From Thiotrichales bacterium (GTDB lineage: Bacteria; Pseudomonadota; Gammaproteobacteria; UWMA-0217): a stretch of DNA of 27,788 nt. The stretch lies in the NCBI GenBank assembly GCA_024763135.1, contig JANTGD010000008.1:1-27788 (forward strand), read 5' to 3'. How positions within the stretch are numbered: the stretch's first letter is position 1; every line of letters starts with the position of its first letter. This document shows, one piece after another, positions 11,941-19,749 of the stretch. A model generated the notes under the pieces. It ran no database searches. It saw only the letters and a list, made by a program, of their open reading frames with translations, and had not been told where the DNA came from. Both the position numbers and the translations under genes were made by a program.

Positions 11941-12160
11941 AGACTGCCACGCAGGGCGAGCGTGGGCGGGTGCTGCCCGTTCGCGTTAAAATATGTCACA
12001 CTGAGAGCATCGTGTTTAAATTGAAATTTGGAAGTCAGCAGTAGACAGGTCGCAGGGTCGTGTTATCTGTAGGCCAAACAATTACTGGGCTTGGCTGTAG
12101 GTTCAAAGTGTCAGGCACTCCAAGGACTGATTTAAAACGATGAACCATCGGGCGCGTCTC

Positions 12161-12183
12161 ACTGTATAGGGTTAACTGTATAG
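12161..12183 (+). repeat. Direct repeat ACTGTATAG upstream of serC
   Basis: Two identical nonamers ACTGTATAG (12161-12169 and 12175-12183) are spaced 14 bases start to start. A third copy in inverted orientation lies at 11930-11938. The pair ends about 55 bases before the serC ATG and overlaps TATA-like sequence, so it could be an operator or part of a promoter. No known binding protein is recognised. Confidence 0.5.
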
Positions 12184-12238
12184 ATTATGGCGCGTTTTGG
12201 GATAGCGTGAGTATCGTGTACGGGAGAAATGCATCGCA

Positions 12239-13321
12239 ATGAGTAGAATCTTTAACTTTAGTGCTGGCCCTGCCATGTTGCCAGAAGTCGTGTTGGAACG
12301 GGCGCAGTCAGAAATGCTGGATTGGCACGGCACAGGCATGTCTGTAATGGAGATGAGTCATCGGGGAAAAGAGTTTCTGTCCATTGCAGACAAGGCCGAG
12401 TCGGATCTGCGTGCGCTTTTGAGTATTCCAGACAATTACCGCGTTTTATTCCTACAAGGCGGGGCTAGCGGGCAATTTGCCGGGGTGCCTATGAATCTGT
12501 TGGGGGATAAGCGGATAGCTGACTACATCAATACGGGAGCGTGGTCGAAAAAGGCGATCGCAGAAGCTAAAAAGTATGCGCAAGTCAATGTTGCGGCCAG
12601 CAGCGAAGCCGAAAATTTCACCACCGTGCCTGCACAAGATCAATGGCAACTGAGTGACGATGCCGCCTATGTCCATATTACTTCAAATGAGACGATTGGC
12701 GGGGTTGAATACCCATTTACCCCAGATACGGGTGATCGGCCGCTGGTGGCGGACATGTCCTCGACGCTATTGTCCAGGCCAATCGATGTGATGCGTTATG
12801 GCGTAATTTATGCGGGCGCGCAAAAGAATATTGGGCCCGCAGGATTGACAATAGTCATAGTCAGAGACGATCTCATTGGTCATGCACGAGTGGAAACCCC
12901 CTCGGTCATCGACTATCGGGTCCAGGCCGAAGCCGGGTCTATGAGCAATACGCCGCCCACGTATAGTTGGTATATTGCCGGGCTTGTTTTTCAGTGGATC
13001 AGGCAGCAAGGTGGTCTGGCGTCGATGAGTGCGCTCAATCAGCGCAAAGCGGAATCGTTGTATGCGGCCATCGATGCGTCTGATTTTTATCAAAACCCTG
13101 TCGATCCAAACTGCCGATCATGGATGAATGTACCATTTACTCTCGCAGATGACACGCTGGATAAAACCTTTCTGGAAGGGGCTGAGCAGGCAGGGCTGAT
13201 GTTTTTGAAAGGACATCGTTCTGTAGGGGGGATGCGCGCTAGCCTATATAATGCGATGCCTGAAGAAGGTGTCCGCGCACTCATCGATTACATGCACATA
13301 TTTGAACAGCAACATGGATAA
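12239..13321 (+). CDS. serC: Phosphoserine aminotransferase
   Basis: A 360-residue PLP-dependent class V aminotransferase. It converts 3-phosphohydroxypyruvate to phosphoserine with glutamate as donor, and also acts in the PLP pathway (hence the synonym pdxF). Evidence: N-terminal FNFSAGPAMLPEVVLE, MSVMEMSHRGKEF, LFLQGGASGQFAGVPMNL, and the PLP lysine in YAGAQKNIGPAG (Lys196), all characteristic of SerC; the length is normal. A GGGAG site lies 12 bases before the ATG, slightly far. It is the first gene of the amino-acid part of the cluster, and its last eight bases overlap the following serA-like gene, which supplies the preceding step in serine synthesis. Confidence 0.97.
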   Translation: MSRIFNFSAGPAMLPEVVLERAQSEMLDWHGTGMSVMEMSHRGKEFLSIADKAESDLRALLSIPDNYRVLFLQGGASGQFAGVPMNLLGDKRIADYINTGAWSKKAIAEAKKYAQVNVAASSEAENFTTVPAQDQWQLSDDAAYVHITSNETIGGVEYPFTPDTGDRPLVADMSSTLLSRPIDVMRYGVIYAGAQKNIGPAGLTIVIVRDDLIGHARVETPSVIDYRVQAEAGSMSNTPPTYSWYIAGLVFQWIRQQGGLASMSALNQRKAESLYAAIDASDFYQNPVDPNCRSWMNVPFTLADDTLDKTFLEGAEQAGLMFLKGHRSVGGMRASLYNAMPEEGVRALIDYMHIFEQQHG

Positions 13322-14486
13322 ATATCGCATTCTGACGCTGAACAATATCGCGGCCAAGGGTTTGGCGCGCTTTCCATTGGAACGCTATGAAATTGCGTCT
13401 GAGTGGTCTCAGCCAGACGCCATACTCCTACGATCCTTTAATATGCACGAAATGGCGTTGCCAGATTCCGTGTTGGCGGTAGGGCGTGCTGGGGCTGGTG
13501 TTAATAATATTCCCGTAGCAGATTTGAGCCACATGGGGGTGCCAGTGTTCAACGCGCCCGGTGCCAATGCCAATGCAGTGAAAGAGCTGGTCATTGCTGC
13601 GATGCTGCTGGGGTGCAGGAATATTTGCCAGGCCTGGGATTTTTCGCGTGCCCTCGCTGGTGATGATGGAATGATTTCCAAAGCAGTGGAGAAAGGCAAA
13701 AAGCAGTTTGCCGGATTCGAGCTGCCGGGGAGGACGTTGGGCGTGATCGGTCTGGGTGCGATTGGTGTTCGGGTGGCGAATGCCGCGCGGGCTTTGGGAA
13801 TGCGTGTGGTTGGTTTCGATCCGACGATTACCGTGGAACGAGCCTGGGAACTTTCGGCCGAAGTGATTCCCGCCAAGTCGGCTGACGAGGTGTTTACCCA
13901 GGCGGATTTCATTACTTTTCACGTGCCGTTGATCGAATCGACGCGTCATTTGGTCAATGCTGAGCGACTGGCCCTCATGAAAGATGAGGTCGTGATTATC
14001 AATTTGGCACGTCAGGGTATCGTTGATGACTCGGCGACCCTGGAAGCACTGAATGCCGGGAAAGTTTATGCATATATTACCGATTTTCCGTCTAACTTAA
14101 TCAAAGATCATCCGCGCACCATTGCGCTACCTCATTTGGGTGCGTCAACCCGGGAAGCTGAAGAGAACTGTGCCGTCATGGTTGCCGATGAGGTGCGTGA
14201 TTATCTTGAACATGGCGTAGTGAGGCATTCTGTAAATTTTCCAGAAGTGGTTTCGCTACCCAGTGGTGAGGCACGGGTCTGTGTCGTCAACGAGAATCGA
14301 CCGGATATGCTGGGCCAGATTTCGCACCTGTTAGGGCGTTCCGGCCTGAACATCCGGCATATGATGAATGAATCCAGGGGTGAGATTGCGTATACCGTTG
14401 TCGATCTCGACGAGAAGGTGCAGATGGCTTGTTGCGAGAGTTTGCGGGAGATCGAGGGTATTCTCAAAGTGAGAGTGCTTCAGTGA
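13314..14486 (+). CDS. serA: D-3-phosphoglycerate dehydrogenase-like protein with ACT domain
   Basis: A 390-residue D-isomer-specific 2-hydroxyacid dehydrogenase, most likely the enzyme that makes 3-phosphohydroxypyruvate for SerC. The NAD-binding motif GVIGLGAIGVRVANAA (about 143-158) ends in an acidic strand, VVGFDP. Arg233 in NLARQGIVDD and His274 in ALPHLGAST match two members of the Arg/Glu/His triad. The usual glutamate (LDVF..EP) is absent; the segment reads AYITDFPSNLIKDHPR. A C-terminal ACT domain (about 320-390), starting ARVCVVNENRPDMLGQI, suggests allosteric control, perhaps by serine. The ATG at 13314 lies inside the end of serC (8-base overlap); longer upstream starts would be out of keeping with the family. 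The stop overlaps the pheA GTG. The substrate is inferred from context. Confidence 0.82.
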   Translation: MDKYRILTLNNIAAKGLARFPLERYEIASEWSQPDAILLRSFNMHEMALPDSVLAVGRAGAGVNNIPVADLSHMGVPVFNAPGANANAVKELVIAAMLLGCRNICQAWDFSRALAGDDGMISKAVEKGKKQFAGFELPGRTLGVIGLGAIGVRVANAARALGMRVVGFDPTITVERAWELSAEVIPAKSADEVFTQADFITFHVPLIESTRHLVNAERLALMKDEVVIINLARQGIVDDSATLEALNAGKVYAYITDFPSNLIKDHPRTIALPHLGASTREAEENCAVMVADEVRDYLEHGVVRHSVNFPEVVSLPSGEARVCVVNENRPDMLGQISHLLGRSGLNIRHMMNESRGEIAYTVVDLDEKVQMACCESLREIEGILKVRVLQ

Positions 14487-15568
14487 GCGACGTCAATACG
14501 TTGCAAACTATCCGTGAGCGCATCGATTCGATCGATGCGGAGATTCTAGCGTTGATTTCGGAGCGGGCTCGCTGTGCTCAGGAAGTCGCCGAGGTTAAAC
14601 GTGCTCAGGGAGAGGAGCCTACCTTCTATCGGCCTGAGCGGGAGGCGCAGGTCTTGCGTCGTATCCAGATGCTGAACGCAGGGCCACTGGACGATGAAGA
14701 AATGGCGCGCTTGTTTCGTGAAATCATGTCAGCCTGTCTTGCCGCGGAAGAACGCCAACGGGTGGCTTACCTCGGGCCGGAGGGCACGTTTACGCAAGCC
14801 GCAGCATTCAAACATTTCGGCCATTCGGTAGAAACACGGCCCCTCATGGCAATCAATGAAGTGTTTAGAGAGGTCGAGTCTAAGACCTGCGAATACGGCG
14901 TGGTGCCCATTGAGAACTCTACTGAGGGTGTGGTGAATCATACGCTGGATAGCTTTCTTACGTCTGAGCTGATGATCTGTGGCGAGGTTGAGATTCGCAT
15001 TCATCAGCATCTTTTGTCCAAGGCGGCTCAATTGAGTGAGATTCAGCGGATCTATTCGCATCCGCAGTCACTTGCTCAGTGTCGCAACTGGTTGGATAAT
15101 TACATTCCGCATGCCGAGCGAATTTCTGCTTCGAGTAATGCAGAAGCCGCGCGTAAAGCTGCTCAGGACGCGCGTTCGGCAGCGATCGCTGGAGAAGCAG
15201 CAGCCGATATCTATCACCTTAACTTTCTTAGCAGGAATATTGAGGACAATCCCGAAAACGTAACCCGTTTTCTCGTAATTGGGCATCAGCAGGTCCCCCC
15301 GAGCGGAGACGACAAGACCTCGCTATTGGTATCCGCCAAGAATGAGCCTGGGTCTTTGTATCAGGTGCTCTCGCCGTTTGCGGAAAATCAAGTGAGCCTG
15401 AATCGTATCGAGTCCCGCCCCTTCCCAGGCGTCAACTGGGAGTATGTATTTTTTCTTGACCTGACCGGGCATCGCAGTGACCCGCATATTGCCAAGGCTT
15501 TGCAGCAACTGGAGCAGGCAGCCAAACATGTTCGGGTGCTCGGGTCGTATCCACGAGCCGTTTTGTAA
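14483..15568 (+). CDS. pheA: Bifunctional chorismate mutase / prephenate dehydratase
   Basis: A 361-residue P-protein that converts chorismate to prephenate and then to phenylpyruvate. An AroQ-type chorismate mutase comes first (about 5-90: IRERIDSIDAEILALISERA). A prephenate dehydratase domain follows (about 95-275) with YLGPEGTFTQAAA, VPIENSTEGVV and the catalytic NVTRFLVIG. An ACT domain (about 285-360) has NEPGSLYQVL and IESRPFPG, the phenylalanine-binding ESRP motif, so feedback inhibition by Phe is expected. The start is GTG at 14483, which overlaps the preceding stop (GTGA) and follows a GAGAG site by 7 bases. A frame open further upstream is an unlikely extension. hisC follows after 3 bases. 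Confidence 0.96.
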   Translation: MSDVNTLQTIRERIDSIDAEILALISERARCAQEVAEVKRAQGEEPTFYRPEREAQVLRRIQMLNAGPLDDEEMARLFREIMSACLAAEERQRVAYLGPEGTFTQAAAFKHFGHSVETRPLMAINEVFREVESKTCEYGVVPIENSTEGVVNHTLDSFLTSELMICGEVEIRIHQHLLSKAAQLSEIQRIYSHPQSLAQCRNWLDNYIPHAERISASSNAEAARKAAQDARSAAIAGEAAADIYHLNFLSRNIEDNPENVTRFLVIGHQQVPPSGDDKTSLLVSAKNEPGSLYQVLSPFAENQVSLNRIESRPFPGVNWEYVFFLDLTGHRSDPHIAKALQQLEQAAKHVRVLGSYPRAVL

Positions 15569-15571
15569 ATT

Positions 15572-16696
15572 ATGAATCAATCATTGATCGATGTTGCAAT
15601 CCCGGGCGTGCAGGGATTGCATCCCTATGTGCCAGGGAAACCGGTTGAAGAACTACAACGCGAGTTAGGTTTGACGCAGGTGGTCAAATTGGCCTCGAAT
15701 GAAAATCCCTTAGGGATGAGCCCCTTGGGAATGGCGGCTGCAAAAGAAGTATTGGAAGGTTTGAATTATTATCCCGATGACCTCGGGTTTCGATTGAAAG
15801 CGCGGTTGGCCGAGCAACATGGAGTCGATCCCGGGCAAATCACTTTGGGGGCTGGCTCCAGTGATGTTTTGGAAATGGTCGCACATAGTTTTTTGCAGCC
15901 GGGTCGGAATGCGGTGTACGCCGCACATAGCTTCGCCATGTATGCCATCTATACTCAGGCCAGTGGGGCGGAGGCGCATGTCGCGCCGGCAATGGCCGCA
16001 GATGATCCACAGATGCCGTATGGCCACGATCTCGACGCCATGGCGGATCAAATCGATGCCCACACGCGAGTCGTCTTCATTGCCAATCCCAATAATCCCA
16101 CGGGCACCTGGTTGGAAAAAGAGGCGCTCAAACGCTTTATCGATGCAGTCCCGCCAGAGGTCGTGATCGTGTTGGATGAGGCCTATACCGAGTATGTGAC
16201 CGATTCTGACTTTCCCAATGGGCTGGCTTGGGTTGATGACCACCCGAATCTTCTTGTAACCCGCACCTTTTCTAAGATTTATGGGTTGGCAGGGTTGCGC
16301 ATCGGCTATGGCGTGAGCAGTGCTGAGCTGGCTGGGGTGATCAACCGCGTGCGGGCCCCCTTCAATGCCAATTCCGTGGCATTGGCAGCGGCGGAAGCGG
16401 CATTAGACGATGTGCATTTCATAGAAAAAAGCCAGGCGGTCAATGCTGCGGGTTTGCAACAGTTATGCGCAGGATTCGAAGCTTTGGGGCTGGCAACACT
16501 GCCCAGCGCGGGTAACTTTGTCTGTGTCGATTTTGGGCGTCCGGGCACGCCACTGTTTGAGGCCTTGTTACGTGCAGGTGTCATTGTGCGGCCGGTCGCT
16601 AATTATGGGCTACCCAACCATTTACGTATTACCGTCGGCACTGCGGAGGAAAACCAGTTTTGCCTGCGGGCCGTCGAGCAGGTTTTAGCACAGTGA
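15572..16696 (+). CDS. hisC: Histidinol-phosphate / aromatic aminotransferase (HisC family)
   Basis: A 374-residue fold-type I PLP aminotransferase of the HisC family. Evidence: VVKLASNENPLGMSP, ITLGAGSSDVLEM, FIANPNNPTGTWL, VIVLDEAYTEYV and the PLP lysine in TFSKIYGLAGLRIGYG (Lys235). It is in the aromatic supraoperon, away from any his genes. The equivalent gene in pseudomonads (called hisHb or hisC2) encodes a broad-specificity enzyme acting on aromatic keto acids as well as imidazole-acetol phosphate. A main role in phenylalanine and tyrosine transamination is therefore likely here, by context. The start lies 3 bases after pheA. Its stop overlaps the tyrA GTG. Confidence 0.93.
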   Translation: MNQSLIDVAIPGVQGLHPYVPGKPVEELQRELGLTQVVKLASNENPLGMSPLGMAAAKEVLEGLNYYPDDLGFRLKARLAEQHGVDPGQITLGAGSSDVLEMVAHSFLQPGRNAVYAAHSFAMYAIYTQASGAEAHVAPAMAADDPQMPYGHDLDAMADQIDAHTRVVFIANPNNPTGTWLEKEALKRFIDAVPPEVVIVLDEAYTEYVTDSDFPNGLAWVDDHPNLLVTRTFSKIYGLAGLRIGYGVSSAELAGVINRVRAPFNANSVALAAAEAALDDVHFIEKSQAVNAAGLQQLCAGFEALGLATLPSAGNFVCVDFGRPGTPLFEALLRAGVIVRPVANYGLPNHLRITVGTAEENQFCLRAVEQVLAQ

Positions 16697-17556
16697 TCGA
16701 GCGGCTTTGCTTAATCGGGGTTGGATTGATCGGGGGGTCTCTGGCCTTAGCGCTCAAGGCCGCCGATGCCTGTCACTATGTGGTGGGCGTGGGTCGAAAC
16801 CCTGACAATCTCGATGACGCGCTGCGTCTTGGGATCATTGATGCGGCGAGTCATGATGCTGTTGCGGCGGTTAAGGATGCGGATCTGGTTGTTCTTGCGG
16901 TACCTGTAGGTATGACCGAATCTGTTTGTCGCAGCATCGCACCGGCACTTGATCCCAATGCCATCCTGACGGATGTAGGGAGTGTGAAAGGCAGTGTGAT
17001 AGAACAGGTGACCAAGGCTTTTGGCGCTGTGCCGCCCCGCTTTGTACCGGGGCATCCAATAGCTGGGACCGAGAAGAGCGGCGCGCGACATGCGTTTGCG
17101 TCATTGTTCGCCGAGCGCAATGTCATCCTTACGCCATTAATGCATACCGATCCGGATGCGGTGGAGACCGTGCAACGGCTTTGGCTGGCCTGTGGCGCCG
17201 TGGTGGAAACCATGGACTACGCGAAACACGATCGTATTTTGGCGGCTACCAGCCATCTGCCGCACATGCTGGCATTTGGTTTGGTCGATAGCTTAGCTAG
17301 GCTCCAAGATTCTGACGAAATCTTTCGCTTTGCGGCAGGCGGATTTCGTGATTTTACGCGCATTGCGTCAAGTGACCCGACGATGTGGCGAGACATCTGC
17401 CTACATAATCGTGACGCGTTGCTACAGGCATTGACCCGTTATGAAGACGATCTGGCCCGGTTACATGACGCCATTGAGCGCGGTGATGCCGAAGTTCTCA
17501 GTGAAATATTCACCCGCGCAAAGTCTGCGAGGGATCAGTTGGTGGTAGATCTATGA
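16693..17556 (+). CDS. tyrA: Prephenate/arogenate (cyclohexadienyl) dehydrogenase
   Basis: A 287-residue TyrA-type dehydrogenase that makes 4-hydroxyphenylpyruvate from prephenate or tyrosine from arogenate. The N-terminal nucleotide-binding motif LIGVGLIGGSLALALK is intact. The end of the second strand reads GVGRN, lacking the acidic residue usual for strict NAD users, so cofactor preference is open. Further family motifs are TDVGSVKGSVIE, FVPGHPIAGTEKSG, ATSHLPHMLAF and GFRDFTRIASSDPTMW, with the catalytic His in SHLPH. The GTG start at 16693 overlaps the hisC stop. The stop overlaps the aroA ATG as ATGA. In Pseudomonas the TyrA and AroA domains are one polypeptide; here they are separate genes. 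Confidence 0.95.
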   Translation: MIERLCLIGVGLIGGSLALALKAADACHYVVGVGRNPDNLDDALRLGIIDAASHDAVAAVKDADLVVLAVPVGMTESVCRSIAPALDPNAILTDVGSVKGSVIEQVTKAFGAVPPRFVPGHPIAGTEKSGARHAFASLFAERNVILTPLMHTDPDAVETVQRLWLACGAVVETMDYAKHDRILAATSHLPHMLAFGLVDSLARLQDSDEIFRFAAGGFRDFTRIASSDPTMWRDICLHNRDALLQALTRYEDDLARLHDAIERGDAEVLSEIFTRAKSARDQLVVDL

Positions 17557-18869
17557 CACAGTCCGAGCTTAGGTTTATAACGCGTCCAGGCGGCGAGGTG
17601 CAGGGGCGTTTACGGGTCCCCGGAGACAAGTCTATTTCGCATCGATCTATCATGTTGGGCGCGCTTGCCGAAGGTACCACCCAGGTTAGTGCGTTTTTGG
17701 ATGGTGAGGACTGCTTGGCGACTTTGAATGCCTTTCGCGCGATGGGCGTCCCCATTGAAATCACCACGTCGGGCAGTCTCAGTATTCAGGGGGTTGGATT
17801 GCATGGGTTGCAAGCACCGCAAATGCCGCTGTATTTAGGCAACTCTGGGACCTCAATGCGTCTGATGACCGGTTTGCTGGCCGGGCAGGCATTCGACGTG
17901 GCATTAACCGGAGATGCTTCTTTGAGCCGACGCCCCATGAGACGTGTTACCGAACCTTTGACACGGATGGGTGCGCAAATCGATACCGCGCCAGAGGGTC
18001 GTCCTCCTTTGACAATCCACGGAGGGCATGCGCTGCATGGTCTGACGTATGCGATGCCAATCGCCAGTGCGCAAGTGAAGTCGTCACTCTTGCTGGCAGG
18101 TTTGTATGCTGAGGGGGAGACTTGTGTCATCGAACCAGCGCCGACTCGCGATCACACAGAAAGGATGTTGAAGGGGTTCGGCTATCCAGTCGATCGGCAG
18201 GGTGAGCAAGTTTGTCTGCGGGGGGGCGGGCGACTGACAGGAACGCGCATCGACGTTCCTGCAGATATTTCCTCGGCTGCTTTTTTCCTCGTTGCTGCGA
18301 GCATTACGCCGCATGCAGAACTTTGGTTGGAACATGTGGGTGTAAACCCAACCCGTACGGGGGTGATCGAGATTTTAAAGCTCATGGGAGCGCAGATCAC
18401 ATTACATAATCAGCGGGAAATTGGGGGTGAACCGGTTGCTGATTTGCAGGTGCAGTCTGCGCCACTGCACGGGATTGATATCCCTGAAGCACTCGTACCG
18501 TTGGCGATAGACGAGTTTCCAGTGTTATTTGTCGCTGCAAGTTTCGCCGAGGGTGTCACCCGATTGACTGGGGCTGCCGAGTTGCGGGTTAAAGAGAGTG
18601 ATCGCATACAGGTGATGGCCGATGGCCTACAGGCCTGTGGCGGCGAGGCAGAAGCGACGCCCGACGGCATCGTAATTCGGGGAAAGGCGTTGCGCGGTGG
18701 CGTGGTTGAATCGCATGGTGATCATCGTATTGCGATGGCGTTTAGTATCGCGGGTATACGCGCATTGGAGCCTATTGAGATTCATGACTGTGAGAATGTC
18801 AATACGTCATTCCCTGGCTTTGTGGAAGCCTGCAATCGGGTTGGAATGAAGCTGGAGCAGATGCAATGA
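17553..18869 (+). CDS. aroA: 3-phosphoshikimate 1-carboxyvinyltransferase (EPSP synthase)
   Basis: A 438-residue EPSP synthase, sixth step of the shikimate pathway and target of glyphosate. The class II signature motifs are all present: GDKS (RVPGDKSISHR), SAQVK, RDHTE and NPTR. The glyphosate-contact region reads YLGNSGTSMR with Gly at position 99, where the tolerant CP4 enzyme has alanine, so tolerance cannot be assumed. Other family stretches are GDASLSRRPM, ELRVKESDRI and SHGDHRIAMAF. It overlaps tyrA by 4 bases and cmk by 4 bases, so the three are probably translated in a coupled fashion. Confidence 0.97.
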   Translation: MTQSELRFITRPGGEVQGRLRVPGDKSISHRSIMLGALAEGTTQVSAFLDGEDCLATLNAFRAMGVPIEITTSGSLSIQGVGLHGLQAPQMPLYLGNSGTSMRLMTGLLAGQAFDVALTGDASLSRRPMRRVTEPLTRMGAQIDTAPEGRPPLTIHGGHALHGLTYAMPIASAQVKSSLLLAGLYAEGETCVIEPAPTRDHTERMLKGFGYPVDRQGEQVCLRGGGRLTGTRIDVPADISSAAFFLVAASITPHAELWLEHVGVNPTRTGVIEILKLMGAQITLHNQREIGGEPVADLQVQSAPLHGIDIPEALVPLAIDEFPVLFVAASFAEGVTRLTGAAELRVKESDRIQVMADGLQACGGEAEATPDGIVIRGKALRGGVVESHGDHRIAMAFSIAGIRALEPIEIHDCENVNTSFPGFVEACNRVGMKLEQMQ

Positions 18870-19573
18870 ACAGTCGCCCTGAATCCGCGGTAGCGCCAGT
18901 CATAACCATTGATGGTCCGAGTGGCTCGGGCAAGGGGACTCTGAGCCGCTTGCTTGCCAGGCGTTTGGGTTGGCACTGGCTCGACAGTGGGGCGCTGTAT
19001 CGTTTGCTGGCGCTGGCTGCAACTCAGGACAATATCGCGCTGGAAGATGTCGCTGCTTTAGTCGATAAAGCACATCAGCTGGACATACGCTTTGAAGAAT
19101 CCGCAGATGGTGAACCACAAATCTATTTGTCCGGGCAACGGGTTACAGATGCATTACGTACCGAGCAGTGTGGGAAGGTGGCTTCCAAAGTCGCAGCAAT
19201 CCCGGCAGTGCGTGCTGCCTTGTTAGACCGCCAACGTGCGTTTCGGCAGCTGCCGGGGCTGGTTGCGGATGGACGGGATATGGGTACGGTTGTATTTCCA
19301 GATGCAGATTTGAAGATTTTTCTTGACGCGAGTATTGAAGAGAGAGCCAACCGACGTCAAAAGCAGTTGAAAAAACAAGGGCTTGATATTAGTATGGGCG
19401 ACCTTTTTCAAGAGATCTCGGCGCGGGATCAGCGTGATATGAATCGCGCGGTCTCTCCATTGCGTCCCGCTGAGGACGCGAAGCATATCGATTGCTCCGC
19501 GATGACAATCGATGAAATGCTCGAAACGGCGTTGGGATTTGTTCGCGAAAAAGGCTGGGTGGCAGCAGGATAG
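18866..19573 (+). CDS. cmk: Cytidylate kinase
   Basis: A 235-residue (d)CMP kinase that phosphorylates CMP and dCMP from ATP in nucleotide recycling. The P-loop GPSGSGKGT (residues 17-25), LDSGALYRLLAL, LVADGRDMGTVVFPDA and SARDQRDMNRAVSPL are all diagnostic. The length is normal. The ATG overlaps the aroA stop (ATGA). The cmk-rpsA pairing is conserved across gammaproteobacteria and beyond; here 176 bases of leader separate them. Confidence 0.97.
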   Translation: MNSRPESAVAPVITIDGPSGSGKGTLSRLLARRLGWHWLDSGALYRLLALAATQDNIALEDVAALVDKAHQLDIRFEESADGEPQIYLSGQRVTDALRTEQCGKVASKVAAIPAVRAALLDRQRAFRQLPGLVADGRDMGTVVFPDADLKIFLDASIEERANRRQKQLKKQGLDISMGDLFQEISARDQRDMNRAVSPLRPAEDAKHIDCSAMTIDEMLETALGFVREKGWVAAG

Positions 19574-19624
19574 CCCAGAGAACCGCCGTGATATTGCGTG
19601 CTGAGTTTTCATCATGGAGCGCTT

Positions 19625-19658
19625 GTCCGAAGTTCGACGAAGACGTCGCTCTACGGAC
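19625..19658 (+). promoter_or_regulatory. Two-stage hairpin in the rpsA leader
   Basis: An outer stem GTCCG/CGGAC (19625-19629 and 19654-19658) encloses a symmetric 5x5 internal loop. Inside is a perfect stem CGACG/CGTCG with loop AAGA (19635-19648). It lies about 90 bases upstream of rpsA. In E. coli the rpsA leader folds into hairpins that S1 itself uses for autogenous control, so a similar role is plausible but unproven. Confidence 0.45.
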
Positions 19659-19749
19659 TCTTCCAGCTGCCGATTGATCAACACTAACGTCATGGTAAGC
19701 CAATGGGTATTCCCAGGGTTTGCTGTTTTATTAATTAGGTTAATTTTTA

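Larger units (their letters stand above)
11785..12238. other. gyrA-serC intergenic region
   Basis: These 454 bases lack a recognised gene. They hold a possible 45-codon reading frame (11803-11940), an imperfect GC-rich hairpin at 11956-11984 with no T-run after it, and three copies of the nonamer ACTGTATAG (one inverted at 11930, two direct at 12161 and 12175). I found no canonical terminator after gyrA and no convincing complete promoter for serC, although the repeats sit where one would be expected. In pseudomonads gyrA precedes serC in the same supraoperon. Confidence 0.6.

Noticed and set aside
11956..11984. GC-rich hairpin as the gyrA terminator
   Set aside because: The stem has a bulge and no U-run follows; it is noted only as possible structure.
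15710..16243. 177-codon antisense frame opposite hisC
   Set aside because: hisC has full-length family motifs in the other frame; the antisense product resembles nothing and has no ribosome-binding site.
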